From HGM04593 sp045657945 (GTDB lineage: Bacteria > Bacteroidota > Bacteroidia > Bacteroidales > Bacteroidaceae): a stretch of DNA of 64,000 nt. The stretch lies in assembly GCA_045657945.1 (NCBI GenBank), contig JAZOUB010000039.1, positions 1-64,000 on the forward strand, read 5' to 3'. Of the stretch, positions 51,318-60,116 are shown in pieces; position 1 is the stretch's first letter; every line of letters starts with the position of its first letter. Made by a program: the position numbers and the translations under genes. The notes under the pieces are model-generated. The model saw only the letters and a program-made list of their open reading frames with translations, was not told the DNA's origin and searched no databases.

Positions 51318-52103
51318 ATGCATAGTAGAGATGAAATTTTGGATGCTTTCGGACGCTTTCTTGATGTCCTTGACGAGCTCCGCGAGAAATGTCCTTGGGA
51401 CAGGAAACAGACAAACAGCAGCTTGCGCCCTAATACTATAGAGGAGTGTTTTGAACTTTCGGACGCACTGATTGCCGATGACACGCAGAACATCTGCAAG
51501 GAACTTGGCGATGTGCTGCTACATGTGGCATTCTATGCGAAGATTGCCAGTGAAAAGCAGCAGTTTGACATGAAGGATGTTTGTGACCGCCTTTGCGACA
51601 AACTTATCTATCGTCACCCCCATGTATTCGGCGAGGCTGTTGCCGAAACCGCCGGGGAGGTGTGCAAGAACTGGGAACAGTTGAAGATGACAGAGAAGGA
51701 TGGCAACAAGAGCCTGCTCAGCGGTGTCCCCAACTCAATGCCATCACTCATCAAGGCCTATCGCATGCAGGAGAAGGCTGCCAATGTGGGCTTTGATTGG
51801 GAAAAGAAAGAGGATGTGTGGGCAAAGGTGAAGGAGGAGATTGCCGAGGTTGAGGCCGAAATGGAAAAAGGGAATGCAGCCGACATGGAAAAGGAGTTCG
51901 GCGACCTTCTGTTCAGTCTTGTGAATGCTTCGCGTCTCTATGGCATCAACCCCGACAATGCCTTGGAGCAGACAAACAATAAGTTTCGCAGCCGTTTCAA
52001 CTATGTTGAGCAGAACACGATAAAGCAGGGACGCAACCTGCGCGATATGTCGCTTGAAGAGATGGATGCCCTCTGGAACGAAGCAAAACAGGATGAGCGT
52101 TAA
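51318..52103 (+). CDS. mazG: nucleoside triphosphate pyrophosphohydrolase MazG
   Basis: A 261-residue house-cleaning enzyme hydrolysing NTPs to NMP and PPi. Two tandem MazG domains: N-terminal REKCPWDRKQTNSSLRPNTI, EECFELSDALIAD and KELGDVLLHVAFYAKIA; C-terminal KVKEEIAEVEAEMEKGNAAD and EFGDLLFSLVNASRLYGINP. The acidic metal-binding residues are present in both. Length matches E. coli MazG. Confidence 0.96.
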   Translation: MHSRDEILDAFGRFLDVLDELREKCPWDRKQTNSSLRPNTIEECFELSDALIADDTQNICKELGDVLLHVAFYAKIASEKQQFDMKDVCDRLCDKLIYRHPHVFGEAVAETAGEVCKNWEQLKMTEKDGNKSLLSGVPNSMPSLIKAYRMQEKAANVGFDWEKKEDVWAKVKEEIAEVEAEMEKGNAADMEKEFGDLLFSLVNASRLYGINPDNALEQTNNKFRSRFNYVEQNTIKQGRNLRDMSLEEMDALWNEAKQDER

Positions 52104-52123
52104 TGCTCATCCTGTTTTGCTTC
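52080..52123. terminator. intrinsic terminator of mazG, overlapping its end
   Basis: gaagcaaaacaggatgagc pairs with its complement around gttaat; the TAA stop codon is in the loop. It also separates the following minus-strand small gene, so may serve both. Confidence 0.75.
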
Positions 52124-52125
52124 GT

Positions 52126-52371
52126 TTATGGTAGCATGTCGGCGTTACGTCGGTACACGCCTTCGATGCTATCTCTAAGATTTCTGCAATATGACGAAAA
52201 TGGATTGTCGTTGCATTTGTAATATCTGTATGTCCATTCGTCCTCGGAAATCTCTTTAAGGGCCTTTCTCCAGAGTTCCTTGTATCTTGTTCTATATTCA
52301 ATATATGAGGGGGATATCCTCAGGTTCTCTTTGTTGTCGATGAATTCCAACAGTTCCTTGAAATAGTCCAT
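52126..52371 (-). CDS. small hypothetical protein
   Basis: An 81-residue charged protein (MDYFKELLEFIDNKENLRIS, with WRKALKEISEDEWTYRYYKC). No membrane segment or known motif. It converges on mazG with the shared terminator at its 3' end, which supports a real gene, but I do not recognise the family. A different frame on the same strand is also open and less protein-like. Confidence 0.5.
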   Translation of the reverse strand: MDYFKELLEFIDNKENLRISPSYIEYRTRYKELWRKALKEISEDEWTYRYYKCNDNPFSSYCRNLRDSIEGVYRRNADMLP

Positions 52372-52850
52372 TAGTTTGCGCCTGCACTCTTTCCCAAGTA
52401 GCTCTATTAAATTAAGGTGTAAATATCATATTCTCTGCATCATTCTTTCCTCAATACAAAAATACTATAAATTAATTTACTTACTAACATGAAAATTGTA
52501 AAATGGATGCAAATGGAGAAAATGGTCGGATTTTGATTCTCTTGTTTCAATTGAGAGTTTTATCTTTGTAACGCTCCTGTAGTTTACAGATAAAACAAAA
52601 TATGGATTAGGCTCAAATTGCCTCTCTTTTTTTGATATTCAGGGTGTTCAACTCACTATAAAATGTTGAGATTTGCGCAATAGTTAGAAAATGTTTTGCT
52701 ATTTTTGTTACCATAAAATACATTAGTAGTAGCCTTGAAGAGGTTCTGACTACTTGCTAATGGTAATTTGAATTTATAGAAGCTCCCTGCATGTAATGCA
52801 ATGATATTATTATTGATATATAGCCTCTTTTGCAAAAATAAACTATTACT
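52372..52850. other. 479-base intergenic region ahead of the FISUMP-TonB fusion gene
   Basis: AT-rich, with no convincing gene on either strand. The only element seen is the -7 box at 52561-52568 facing right; the distance from it to the start codon leaves a leader of about 275 bases whose folding I could not assess. A second promoter nearer the gene is possible. Confidence 0.5.
52561..52568 (+). promoter_or_regulatory. -7 box, probably for the FISUMP-TonB gene
   Basis: A perfect TATCTTTG followed by TAACG. A TTTG at 52532-52535 is 25 bases upstream, too far for the normal spacing; a TTG at 52542-52544 is 16 bases upstream. Confidence 0.5.
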
Positions 52851-54815
52851 ATGGAAGGAAACAATAAGATTGACGAGTTGAGGGCACAAAGTGGAATACT
52901 CAAAGACGAGCAGGAGAAGATGAAGGCTAAGGCTGAACAACTTGAAATGGAGTTGATAGAGAAAGAAATTGCCGAACTCAAAAAGCAACTCGAGGTTTTA
53001 GAAACGAAAGATGTTTCAGAACAAAAACCTTCAAAAGTAGAGGCAGTTAAGCCTGTGGCTCCGGAAAAATCCCAAACAGTGGAGGCTGAACCGGAAATTA
53101 AAGAGACATTCGGGGGTGAAAAAAAAGCGACAGTGGGCGCGCTTTTGCAAACAGATGCTGTGCCTGAAAAAAGTGAGAAAAAAGGCGGTAAGAAAAAGCT
53201 GTGGCTCATACTGCTGCTTGCATTTATTTTAACTGCTGTTGCATGTTGTGTTGTCTTTCCGAAACTGTTTAATTCTGATGATAAAGCAGGTAATAAAGTA
53301 CCTGCTGAAGAGACTGTCGTTGATGAGGCTGCTTTGGATAGTTTGACAATAGTAGGTATTCTGGAAGAAGTGAATCGAAAGCATAATGATATTTATTATA
53401 CATACGAATTGCCTATGTCGTCCGAGTATAGTCAGCTGTTGACAAGGGCAAATAATATTACCGATTCGATAACAAGAACCACCGGCGTGGAGTGGGATGA
53501 TGATTGGTATGCTCTCGCAATACCCTGGATGGCACCTTGGGCTGACCCTGATACCGTAGAATACGAAATTCTTGAATATGTGAACTTGGAAGATAGCTTC
53601 AGCGAAAGGGTTGAAGTGACAGTTGAATATAATGACCCTGAATATCGTGGTTATTTATCAACAGTAACGGCTGTGTTTGTTTCAGAAGCCGGTAATTGGG
53701 TGATAGACAATGTTGGTTCGCATAAAGAAATACTTGCAGATTTTATTGAGAGAAGCAATCGTGCTCAAATTAAAGTTTGCGAATATGTTGACCTTGGTTT
53801 GCCAAGCGGTGTTCAGTGGGCTACCTGCAATGTGGGTGCATCAAGCCCCGAGGCGTATGGTGGTTACTATGCCTGGGGTGAGACAGAGGCTAAGCCGAGT
53901 TATGACTGGGACAATTATAAATGGTGTCGTGGAACTTCCGAGACTTTGACAAAATATTGTACAGGTATCAGTTTGGGTACAGTAGATAACATAAGTGAAC
54001 TTGAGGATTCCGACGATGTTGCCACTGTTGTCTGGGGTAGTGATTGGAGAATGCCTACTGATGAAGAGAGAAATGAACTTAACGATTTCTGTGTTTGGGA
54101 ATGGACTACTCTTAATGGAGTTAGGGGCTACAGGGCGACAAGTAAAACCAATGGCAACAGTATATTCTTTCCGGCTGCCGGTTATCGTATGGGGGTATTG
54201 ACTGATAATGTGGGAGTATCATGTTATTATTGGACAAAATCTTTATACAGTCGTGAATGCTATTTCTCCAGCTATCTGTATAAATATACAGGCGAGAGAG
54301 ATTGGATGTCAATCCCTCGTCAGGCAGGAATGCCTGTCCGTCCTGTGTGGAAGCACAAGAAGGATGTAGATACTATCAAGATTGTAGAGGATGATGTTGA
54401 AGTTGAGGAGCAGGAACTTGTTTCTGTTCAGGATACGAGCGAATGGGGCGATGTTGAGGAAACCGATGCATTCTTTGTCGAAGAAGAAGTCGAAGAGGAG
54501 GTCTTACCTGTTGCTGAGGAACAGCCTGAGTTCCCCGGTGGTAATGCTGAGTTGTTTAAGTTTTTTAGGGATAATATCAAGTATCCAAAGATTTCGCGCG
54601 ATAACGGCTCGCAGGGTAAAGCATTTGTTCGTTTCGTTGTAAATGCTGATGGTTCAATACAGGATGCCAAGATTATCAAGTCTACAGGTGATATGTATCT
54701 TGACGAGGAGGCTATCCGTGTGATTGAGGCGATGCCAAAGTGGAAGCCTGGTCGTCAGTTGGGTAAGGCTGTGCGTGTGGAATTTGTATTGCCTGTAAAC
54801 TTTCGATTGCAGTAA
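52851..54815 (+). CDS. coiled-coil, transmembrane, FISUMP and TonB C-terminal domain fusion
   Basis: A 654-residue protein with four parts. Residues 1-60 are a cytoplasmic coiled coil (EQEKMKAKAEQLEMELIEKE). One transmembrane helix is at ~118-138 (LWLILLLAFILTAVACCVVF). Residues ~150-305 are an uncharacterised acidic periplasmic region. Residues ~309-503 match the Fibrobacter succinogenes major paralogous (FISUMP) domain: CEYVDLGLPSGVQWATCNVG, GGYYAWGETEAKPSYDWDN, DWRMPTDEERNEL. Residues ~559-654 are a TonB C-terminal domain (PEFPGGNAELFKFFRDNIKY; AIRVIEAMPKWKPGRQLGKA). It is therefore an inner-membrane TonB-like protein with a FISUMP insert. No ExbB or ExbD gene is nearby. Confidence 0.85.
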   Translation: MEGNNKIDELRAQSGILKDEQEKMKAKAEQLEMELIEKEIAELKKQLEVLETKDVSEQKPSKVEAVKPVAPEKSQTVEAEPEIKETFGGEKKATVGALLQTDAVPEKSEKKGGKKKLWLILLLAFILTAVACCVVFPKLFNSDDKAGNKVPAEETVVDEAALDSLTIVGILEEVNRKHNDIYYTYELPMSSEYSQLLTRANNITDSITRTTGVEWDDDWYALAIPWMAPWADPDTVEYEILEYVNLEDSFSERVEVTVEYNDPEYRGYLSTVTAVFVSEAGNWVIDNVGSHKEILADFIERSNRAQIKVCEYVDLGLPSGVQWATCNVGASSPEAYGGYYAWGETEAKPSYDWDNYKWCRGTSETLTKYCTGISLGTVDNISELEDSDDVATVVWGSDWRMPTDEERNELNDFCVWEWTTLNGVRGYRATSKTNGNSIFFPAAGYRMGVLTDNVGVSCYYWTKSLYSRECYFSSYLYKYTGERDWMSIPRQAGMPVRPVWKHKKDVDTIKIVEDDVEVEEQELVSVQDTSEWGDVEETDAFFVEEEVEEEVLPVAEEQPEFPGGNAELFKFFRDNIKYPKISRDNGSQGKAFVRFVVNADGSIQDAKIIKSTGDMYLDEEAIRVIEAMPKWKPGRQLGKAVRVEFVLPVNFRLQ

Positions 54816-54821
54816 TAGTCC

Positions 54822-54875
54822 CATTATAAAGCTAGTCAAGCGGCTCTCAAGAGCCGCTTGACTAGCTTTATAATG
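54822..54875. terminator. bidirectional intrinsic terminator
   Basis: 25-base arms (cattataaagctagtcaagc and following) around tcaa, between the convergent FISUMP-TonB and CpxP-like genes. Confidence 0.85.
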
Positions 54876-54881
54876 TTCTGT

Positions 54882-55352
54882 TTATTCACTGGTTTTGTTT
54901 TCCTGTGCCCTGTGTTCAATCATCTCTTTCATCAGGTGGCGTTGGAATGAGCCCTCGGCAAACTGAACTTTGCGTACCTTGCATGCAGGGAGCACTTCGA
55001 GATACTTGTCGGTGTATTCTCTCTCAAGTTTTGCAACCTCAATCTTTACATCGGCTATGTTATATACGAACTTGCGGCACTCTTCTTCGTTCATCTGTTC
55101 GTTCCGCTGTCTCTTGAAATCCTTGCGTGCACTACGCTCAAGTTCAAACTTCTTCTTTTGCAGTTCAAAGAACAACGGGAAGAATGCCTCGGCCTCTTCT
55201 GGCGACAGCTCTGCCTTCTCGGTAATGTATGCCTTCTGCTTTGCCTGAAACTCCTCGGGTGAGAAATGTGGCCTGTTTTTCTGCTGTCCCTGTGCGCTTG
55301 CAGTCAATGCAATGACAAAAAGCAGCAATGATGCCAATATATTTCTTTTCAT
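54882..55352 (-). CDS. Spy/CpxP-like periplasmic protein
   Basis: A 156-residue protein with a cleaved signal (ILASLLLFVIALTASAQGQQ). The mature part is helical and Lys/Glu-rich (QAKQKAYITEKAELSPEEAE; KKKFELERSARKDFKRQRNE), in the style of Spy/CpxP and CnrX-like periplasmic sensors or chaperones, though no LTxxQ motif is exact. It follows the putative anti-sigma gene by 21 bases in an ECF sigma operon. Probably a periplasmic partner of that system. Confidence 0.7.
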   Translation of the reverse strand: MKRNILASLLLFVIALTASAQGQQKNRPHFSPEEFQAKQKAYITEKAELSPEEAEAFFPLFFELQKKKFELERSARKDFKRQRNEQMNEEECRKFVYNIADVKIEVAKLEREYTDKYLEVLPACKVRKVQFAEGSFQRHLMKEMIEHRAQENKTSE

Positions 55353-55373
55353 GTTGTTGGTATAGTTTTGTGG

Positions 55374-55733
55374 TTATTCAAAATCAATATCGGTCAAGTA
55401 GCAATAGAAAGTATAGTCGTCAATGGCATAGCTGTCATAGATGTTGTCAATATACTCATTGCTGCTGTAACCGTTTTCGTTTGCAATGATGCCGGAAGTC
55501 TCATTGGCGATATTGTCGGCAGGTATGAATTTCTTGATCGCAAATGTCGATAGTATGGCAATTGCTGCCGCGTAGCCGGCAATGCGGGCAAACTTGCCAA
55601 GAACAAAATGCTTGCGGCGTGGCGCGGTAACCTCATTGCCTGCGGTTGCCTTCATGATATTCCTGTTCAACTGCTCGAAATAGCCGTCAGGTACCGTGAA
55701 CACCTTCTTTTTATTGTCATTCAAATTCTCCAT
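55374..55733 (-). CDS. single-pass membrane protein, putative anti-sigma factor
   Basis: A 119-residue protein with a cytoplasmic N-terminus (KVFTVPDGYFEQLNRNIMKA), one transmembrane helix (FARIAGYAAAIAILSTFAIK) and a short acidic periplasmic tail. The VPDGYFEQL start is typical of Bacteroidetes proteins encoded directly after ECF sigma factors. No zinc-binding anti-sigma motif (HxxxCxxC) is present, so its anti-sigma role is inferred from context. Confidence 0.7.
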   Translation of the reverse strand: MENLNDNKKKVFTVPDGYFEQLNRNIMKATAGNEVTAPRRKHFVLGKFARIAGYAAAIAILSTFAIKKFIPADNIANETSGIIANENGYSSNEYIDNIYDSYAIDDYTFYCYLTDIDFE

Positions 55734-55775
55734 AATTCAAATTCTGCTTATATGATAGAATATTTCGCTTAAGGT

Positions 55776-56384
55776 TTAATCTGTTTCGCCTAAATACTCC
55801 TCAATTTTTTTTACAGCTATGTGATACGATGCCTTCAGGGCACCAACACTCGTGCCCAAGATATTGGACATCTCCTCATATTTCATTTCGCTGAAGTATT
55901 TCAGGTTGAATACCAGACGCTGTTTTTCGGGCAGGCGTGCGACGGCCTCCTGAAATTTGGCGTCGGCCCTGTCGCCACAGAAATATGTATCGCTCTCGAG
56001 CATCTCGGCAACAGCACCTTCGGGCGTATCCAGTGAAATAAGCATGTTCTGGTTCTTGTTCAGGAATGTGAGTGTCTCGTTTATTGCAATGCGGTATAGC
56101 CAGGTCGATATCTTTGATTTGCCCTGGAAACTGTCAATGTTTGTCCATGCCTTGATAAAGGTGTTCTGCACAATGTCGTTGGCGTCGTCGTGTACCAGCA
56201 CCATGCGTCTCACATGCCAATAGATACTTTCGCTATGTTCCTTGACAATAGCGGAGAAGGCCGCAGCTCTCAGTCCCTCTTCCTTGAGCTGTGCTGTTAT
56301 TATGTTTTCGTTGTATTCCTTCTTTGGCACTGTGATGTGGAGGTGTGGTGAGTATTGTTGTCTGTTTGATTGAACAGGCGGCAA
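55776..56384 (-). CDS. ECF-type RNA polymerase sigma factor
   Basis: A 202-residue sigma-70 family protein. Region 2: VHDDANDIVQNTFIKAWTNI and SKISTWLYRIAINETLTFL; region 4: LPEKQRLVFNLKYFSEMKYE and MSNILGTSVGALKASYHIAV. The first ~30 residues look less conserved, so the true start may be downstream. It follows rnz by five bases and heads the sigma/anti-sigma/CpxP-like trio, resembling CnrYXH or RpoE-type envelope or metal-stress systems. Confidence 0.9.
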   Translation of the reverse strand: MPPVQSNRQQYSPHLHITVPKKEYNENIITAQLKEEGLRAAAFSAIVKEHSESIYWHVRRMVLVHDDANDIVQNTFIKAWTNIDSFQGKSKISTWLYRIAINETLTFLNKNQNMLISLDTPEGAVAEMLESDTYFCGDRADAKFQEAVARLPEKQRLVFNLKYFSEMKYEEMSNILGTSVGALKASYHIAVKKIEEYLGETD

Positions 56385-56389
56385 ATGGT

Positions 56390-57307
56390 TTAATCTATGC
56401 TTACAACCATTCCTTCGTTTGCCGCTATAGTGTTGTCGAATACCTCTCTGGCTTCGCTCAGCAATGTGTCCAATGATTCGTAGCGTGACGAGTAGTGTCC
56501 AATCATAAGCTTCTTGACTCCGGCGTCGCTTGCTACTTGTGCAGCTTGGCGTGCTGTGCTGTGGAAGGTCTGTGCCGCGCGTTCCTTCTCGCTGTCGGCA
56601 AATGTGGCTTCGTGGTATAGCAGGTCAACTCCTTTCAGCTGCTCGTTGTTGCTGTTGCATGGTGCAGTGTCGCTGCAATAGGCATAGCTGCGTGAACGGT
56701 CGGCATCCTTTGTCAATCTGTTGTTCGGGATCGTTTCGCCGTCAGGGGTGGTGTGGTCGGCGCCGTCCTTTATGGCTTGGCGCATATATGCCGGGATATT
56801 GTAGAAGTTGGCTACATCACCAATGAGATGTCGTTTCTTGGGCTTTTCGCGGAACAGGAAGCCGCAGCATGGCATGCGATGCTTCAGAGGCAGTGTCTCT
56901 ACTGTGATTGTGTTGTCTTCGTAGATTACCTGATGCTTTGCCGCGTCGATGCTGTGGAAGAATAGCGGATAGTTCATCCCCTTGCAGAAGAAGTCTATCT
57001 GTGGTTTCATAACCTCTTCGAGATTGGGGTCGGCGTATATATGCAGTGGGGCAGTGCGTCCAAGCAGAGCAAAGGTGGATATGAGTCCTATCAATCCGAA
57101 GCAGTGGTCGCCATGCAGGTGTGATATGAAGATGTGATTTATGAATGAGAAATGGATGTGGTTCCTGCGCAACTGTACCTGTGTGCCTTCGCCACAATCG
57201 ACCAAGAACTGCTTGTTGCCAATCTTTATTATCTGCGCACTTGCATTGTGACGTGTTGTCGGCAATGCCGAACCGCAACCCAATATGTGTATCTCGAAAT
57301 GCTCCAT
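56390..57307 (-). CDS. rnz: ribonuclease Z
   Basis: A 305-residue metallo-beta-lactamase fold nuclease processing tRNA 3' ends. Start at 57307 (MEHFEIHILGCGSALPTTRH), preferred to an upstream ATG. Zinc motif SHLHGDHCFGLIGLIST, and the C-terminal LMIGHYSSRY and LLYHEATFADSEKERA segments carry the remaining His/Asp ligands. First gene of a run with the ECF operon. Confidence 0.95.
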   Translation of the reverse strand: MEHFEIHILGCGSALPTTRHNASAQIIKIGNKQFLVDCGEGTQVQLRRNHIHFSFINHIFISHLHGDHCFGLIGLISTFALLGRTAPLHIYADPNLEEVMKPQIDFFCKGMNYPLFFHSIDAAKHQVIYEDNTITVETLPLKHRMPCCGFLFREKPKKRHLIGDVANFYNIPAYMRQAIKDGADHTTPDGETIPNNRLTKDADRSRSYAYCSDTAPCNSNNEQLKGVDLLYHEATFADSEKERAAQTFHSTARQAAQVASDAGVKKLMIGHYSSRYESLDTLLSEAREVFDNTIAANEGMVVSID

Positions 57308-57373
57308 AGTATCTGCAAAAATAGTTATTAGGTGTGTAAAAAGCAAGTGTGGAATGGTGCGAGTTATAAAAAA

Positions 57374-57401
57374 TTAAGGCTGTCCATGTGGACAGCCTTA
57401 A
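57374..57401 (-). terminator. intrinsic terminator of rpsA
   Basis: ttaaggctgtcca pairs with its complement around tg; on the minus strand it is followed by TTTTTTATAAC. Confidence 0.85.
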
Positions 57402-57426
57402 CCGTAGATATTGTGAATCAATTCAA

Positions 57427-59226
57427 TTATTCACCTTTACCCTCGAGCTTGCTCTTGAGTGCAGCAAGTGCGTCGATGTCGCCGAGAGTTGTTGCAGCAG
57501 CCTGATTCTGGATTGCAGGTGCAGCTGCCTCCTCTGCCTTCTTGCTCTTGCGAGCAGCAGCAGCGGCCTTCTTCTCAGCCTTCTCCTCCTCCTTAGCTGC
57601 GTCCTCAAAGATGCGGCTGTGAGAAAGGATGATGCGCTTAGCCTCCTTGTTGAACTCGATTACCTTGAATGACAACTTCTCCTCAGCTGCAGCCTGTGTG
57701 CCATCCTCCTTAACGAGGTGTTTTGGAGTAGCGAAGCCCTCAACGCCGTAAGGCAATGAAACAACTGCGCCCTTGTCAATAAGCTCTGTGATAACACCCT
57801 CGTGGATTGAACCAACAGTGAATACTGTCTCGAATACATCCCATGGGTTCTCCTCGAGCTGCTTGTGGCCAAGGCTCAAACGGCGGTTCTCCTTGTCTAT
57901 CTCCAATACCTGAACATCGATAGACTCGCCAATCTGTGTGAACTCAGATGGGTGCTTAACCTTCTTTGTCCAAGAGAGGTCGCTGATGTGGATCAAGCCG
58001 TCAACACCCTCCTCAATCTCAACGAAGATACCGAAGTTAGTGAAGTTGCGAACCTTTGCTGTGTGCTTAGAACCGATAGGATACTTCTCCTCGATGCTAG
58101 CCCATGGATCCTCCTTGAGCTGCTTGATACCGAGTGACATCTTGCGCTCGTCGCGGTCGAGTGTGAGGATAACTGCCTCTACCTCTTCGCCAACCTTCAT
58201 GAAGTCCTGAGCTGAACGCAAGTGCTGGTTCCAAGACATCTCTGAAACGTGGATAAGACCCTCAACGCCAGGAGCGATCTCGATGAATGCACCGTAGTCG
58301 GCCATAACAACAACCTTACCCTTAACTACATCACCTACCTTAAGGTCTGCATCGATAGCATCCCATGGGTGTGGAGTAAGCTGCTTCAAGCCGAGAGCAA
58401 TGCGCTTCTTCTCATCATCGAAGTCGATGATAACGACATTGATCTTCTGGTCGAGAGTAACAACCTCTGTAGGATCGTTTACGCGGCCCCAAGAGAGGTC
58501 TGTGATGTGGATGAGACCGTCAACACCGCCGAGGTCGATGAATACACCGTAAGATGTGATGTTCTTGACTGTACCCTCAAGTACCTGACCCTTCTCGAGT
58601 GTGCTGATAATCTTCTTCTTCTGCTCCTCAAGCTCGGCCTCGATGAGTGCCTTGTGAGAAACGACAACGTTCTTGAATTCCTGGTTGATCTTTACAATCT
58701 TGAAATCTTCTGTCTGGCCAACGTATGCATCGTAGTCACGGATAGGCTTAACGTCAATCTGTGAACCGGGCAAGAATGCCTCAATGCCGAATACGTCAAC
58801 AATCATACCGCCCTTAGTGCGGCACTTGATGTAGCCACGTACAACTGCCTGCTCTTCCATAGCCTTGTTTACAAGCTCCCAAGAACGGCTTGCGCGTGCT
58901 TTCTTGTGTGAAAGGCTCAACTGTCCTTTCTTGTCCTCGAGGTTCTCGATGTATACCTCTACCTGGTCGCCTACCTTGAGGTCGGGGTTGTAGCGGAACT
59001 CGCTGATAGGGATGATAGCGTCCTGCTTGTAGTTGTTGTCTACAATAACTTCACGCTTGTTGATACTGATGATAGTACCGTTTACTACTTCGCGGCTTGA
59101 TACCTTGTTGAGTGTGTTGCCATAGGCCTGCTCAAGCTGCTCATAAGAAAGGCCTGATGCGTTTTCGCCTTTCTCGTACGATTCCCAATTGAAATCGGGT
59201 GTACCTGTTAGATTTTCTGTGCTCAT
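57427..59226 (-). CDS. rpsA: 30S ribosomal protein S1
   Basis: A 599-residue protein with six S1 RNA-binding repeats: VVNGTIISINKREVIVD, VVRGYIKCRTKGGMIVD, VLEGTVKNITSYGVFIDLGG, VVKGKVVVMADYGAFIEIAP, KHTAKVRNFTNFGIFVEIEE and SIHEGVITELIDKGAVVSL. A charged Ala/Lys/Glu C-terminal tail (EEEKAEKKAAAAARKSKKAE) follows, a common Bacteroidetes extension. Its promoter box is at 59276-59283 and its terminator at 57374-57401. Confidence 0.96.
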   Translation of the reverse strand: MSTENLTGTPDFNWESYEKGENASGLSYEQLEQAYGNTLNKVSSREVVNGTIISINKREVIVDNNYKQDAIIPISEFRYNPDLKVGDQVEVYIENLEDKKGQLSLSHKKARASRSWELVNKAMEEQAVVRGYIKCRTKGGMIVDVFGIEAFLPGSQIDVKPIRDYDAYVGQTEDFKIVKINQEFKNVVVSHKALIEAELEEQKKKIISTLEKGQVLEGTVKNITSYGVFIDLGGVDGLIHITDLSWGRVNDPTEVVTLDQKINVVIIDFDDEKKRIALGLKQLTPHPWDAIDADLKVGDVVKGKVVVMADYGAFIEIAPGVEGLIHVSEMSWNQHLRSAQDFMKVGEEVEAVILTLDRDERKMSLGIKQLKEDPWASIEEKYPIGSKHTAKVRNFTNFGIFVEIEEGVDGLIHISDLSWTKKVKHPSEFTQIGESIDVQVLEIDKENRRLSLGHKQLEENPWDVFETVFTVGSIHEGVITELIDKGAVVSLPYGVEGFATPKHLVKEDGTQAAAEEKLSFKVIEFNKEAKRIILSHSRIFEDAAKEEEKAEKKAAAAARKSKKAEEAAAPAIQNQAAATTLGDIDALAALKSKLEGKGE

Positions 59227-59275
59227 AATTTTTTTAAGTTAATGAGTTAGACATTATGTTGATAGAATTCGGCTG

Positions 59276-59283
59276 CAAAGATA
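59276..59283 (-). promoter_or_regulatory. -7 box of rpsA
   Basis: Minus-strand TATCTTTG followed by CAG. A TTTTTTG run lies 12 bases upstream; no TTTG at the exact 19-base spacing. Confidence 0.6.
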
Positions 59284-59455
59284 CTGCTTTTTTGTCAAAA
59301 AACATCATGCAGGTGCCATTATTTTTATATATGATGTTTATTCTCCTTTTCCTGTTTTGCTTTTCCTTATTTATTTTTAAATTTGCACACCGAAGCCGTC
59401 CCGGTAAATCCTAAGCCATGTGCGGTTTGTTGTATTGAATATAAAGTGACACAGT

Positions 59456-60070
59456 ATGGATTTTTTATCTTCTTTCAGTTTCGATGAGTTCCTGAGTGCT
59501 TTTATTGTGCTTTTTGCCGTTATTGACCCCATAGGCATTATGCCTATAGTCCTTTCGATACGTGGCAAAGGAAAGGTAATCAATCCGGGAAAGGCCGTTT
59601 TCTTCTCTTTCGGCCTGATGTTTCTGTTTTTCTTTGTCGGTGACTGGATTCTCGACCAGTTCGGTGTCGATATAAACTCTTTTGCGGTAGCCGGTGCAAT
59701 TGTCATTTTTCTCATGGCGATTGAGATGGTGCTCGATATTGAGATTTTCAAAGACTCGTCAATTGCCGCCAATGATGCGACCATGGTTCCGCTTGTGTTT
59801 CCTTTGCTTGCGGGAGCCGGTTCGTTCACTACGCTTCTCTCCTTGAAGGCTGAATATGCTTCGGTGAATATCCTTTCCGGTCTTCTTGTGAACTCGGTAG
59901 TCGTTTTCATTATGCTGAGTGCTACGGCCTACCTCCAAAGGCTTCTCGGAAAGGGCGGTATCTATTTTACCCGTAAATTCTTCGGTATTATCCTGCTTGC
60001 AATATCGGTGAAACTGTTCACCTCAAATCTCTCATATCTTATAAACCAGATTTCTGCAACGGCAGGCTGA
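59456..60070 (+). CDS. marC: MarC family integral membrane protein
   Basis: A 204-residue protein with six hydrophobic helices. Conserved FAVIDPIGIMPIVLSIRGKG near the N-terminus and FPLLAGAGSFTTLLSLKAEY identify the family. Function is unknown despite the historical multiple-antibiotic-resistance name. Stands alone between rpsA and the convergent apbE. Confidence 0.9.
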   Translation: MDFLSSFSFDEFLSAFIVLFAVIDPIGIMPIVLSIRGKGKVINPGKAVFFSFGLMFLFFFVGDWILDQFGVDINSFAVAGAIVIFLMAIEMVLDIEIFKDSSIAANDATMVPLVFPLLAGAGSFTTLLSLKAEYASVNILSGLLVNSVVVFIMLSATAYLQRLLGKGGIYFTRKFFGIILLAISVKLFTSNLSYLINQISATAG

Positions 60071-60116
60071 TGTCATGTGAATAAAGTCGTGTACTCTTCA
60101 AGCGGCAGCTGCTGAA

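Noticed and set aside
59377..59910. 177-codon frame antisense to marC
   Set aside because: Low-complexity charged translation, no start signal, fully covered by a recognised membrane protein gene.
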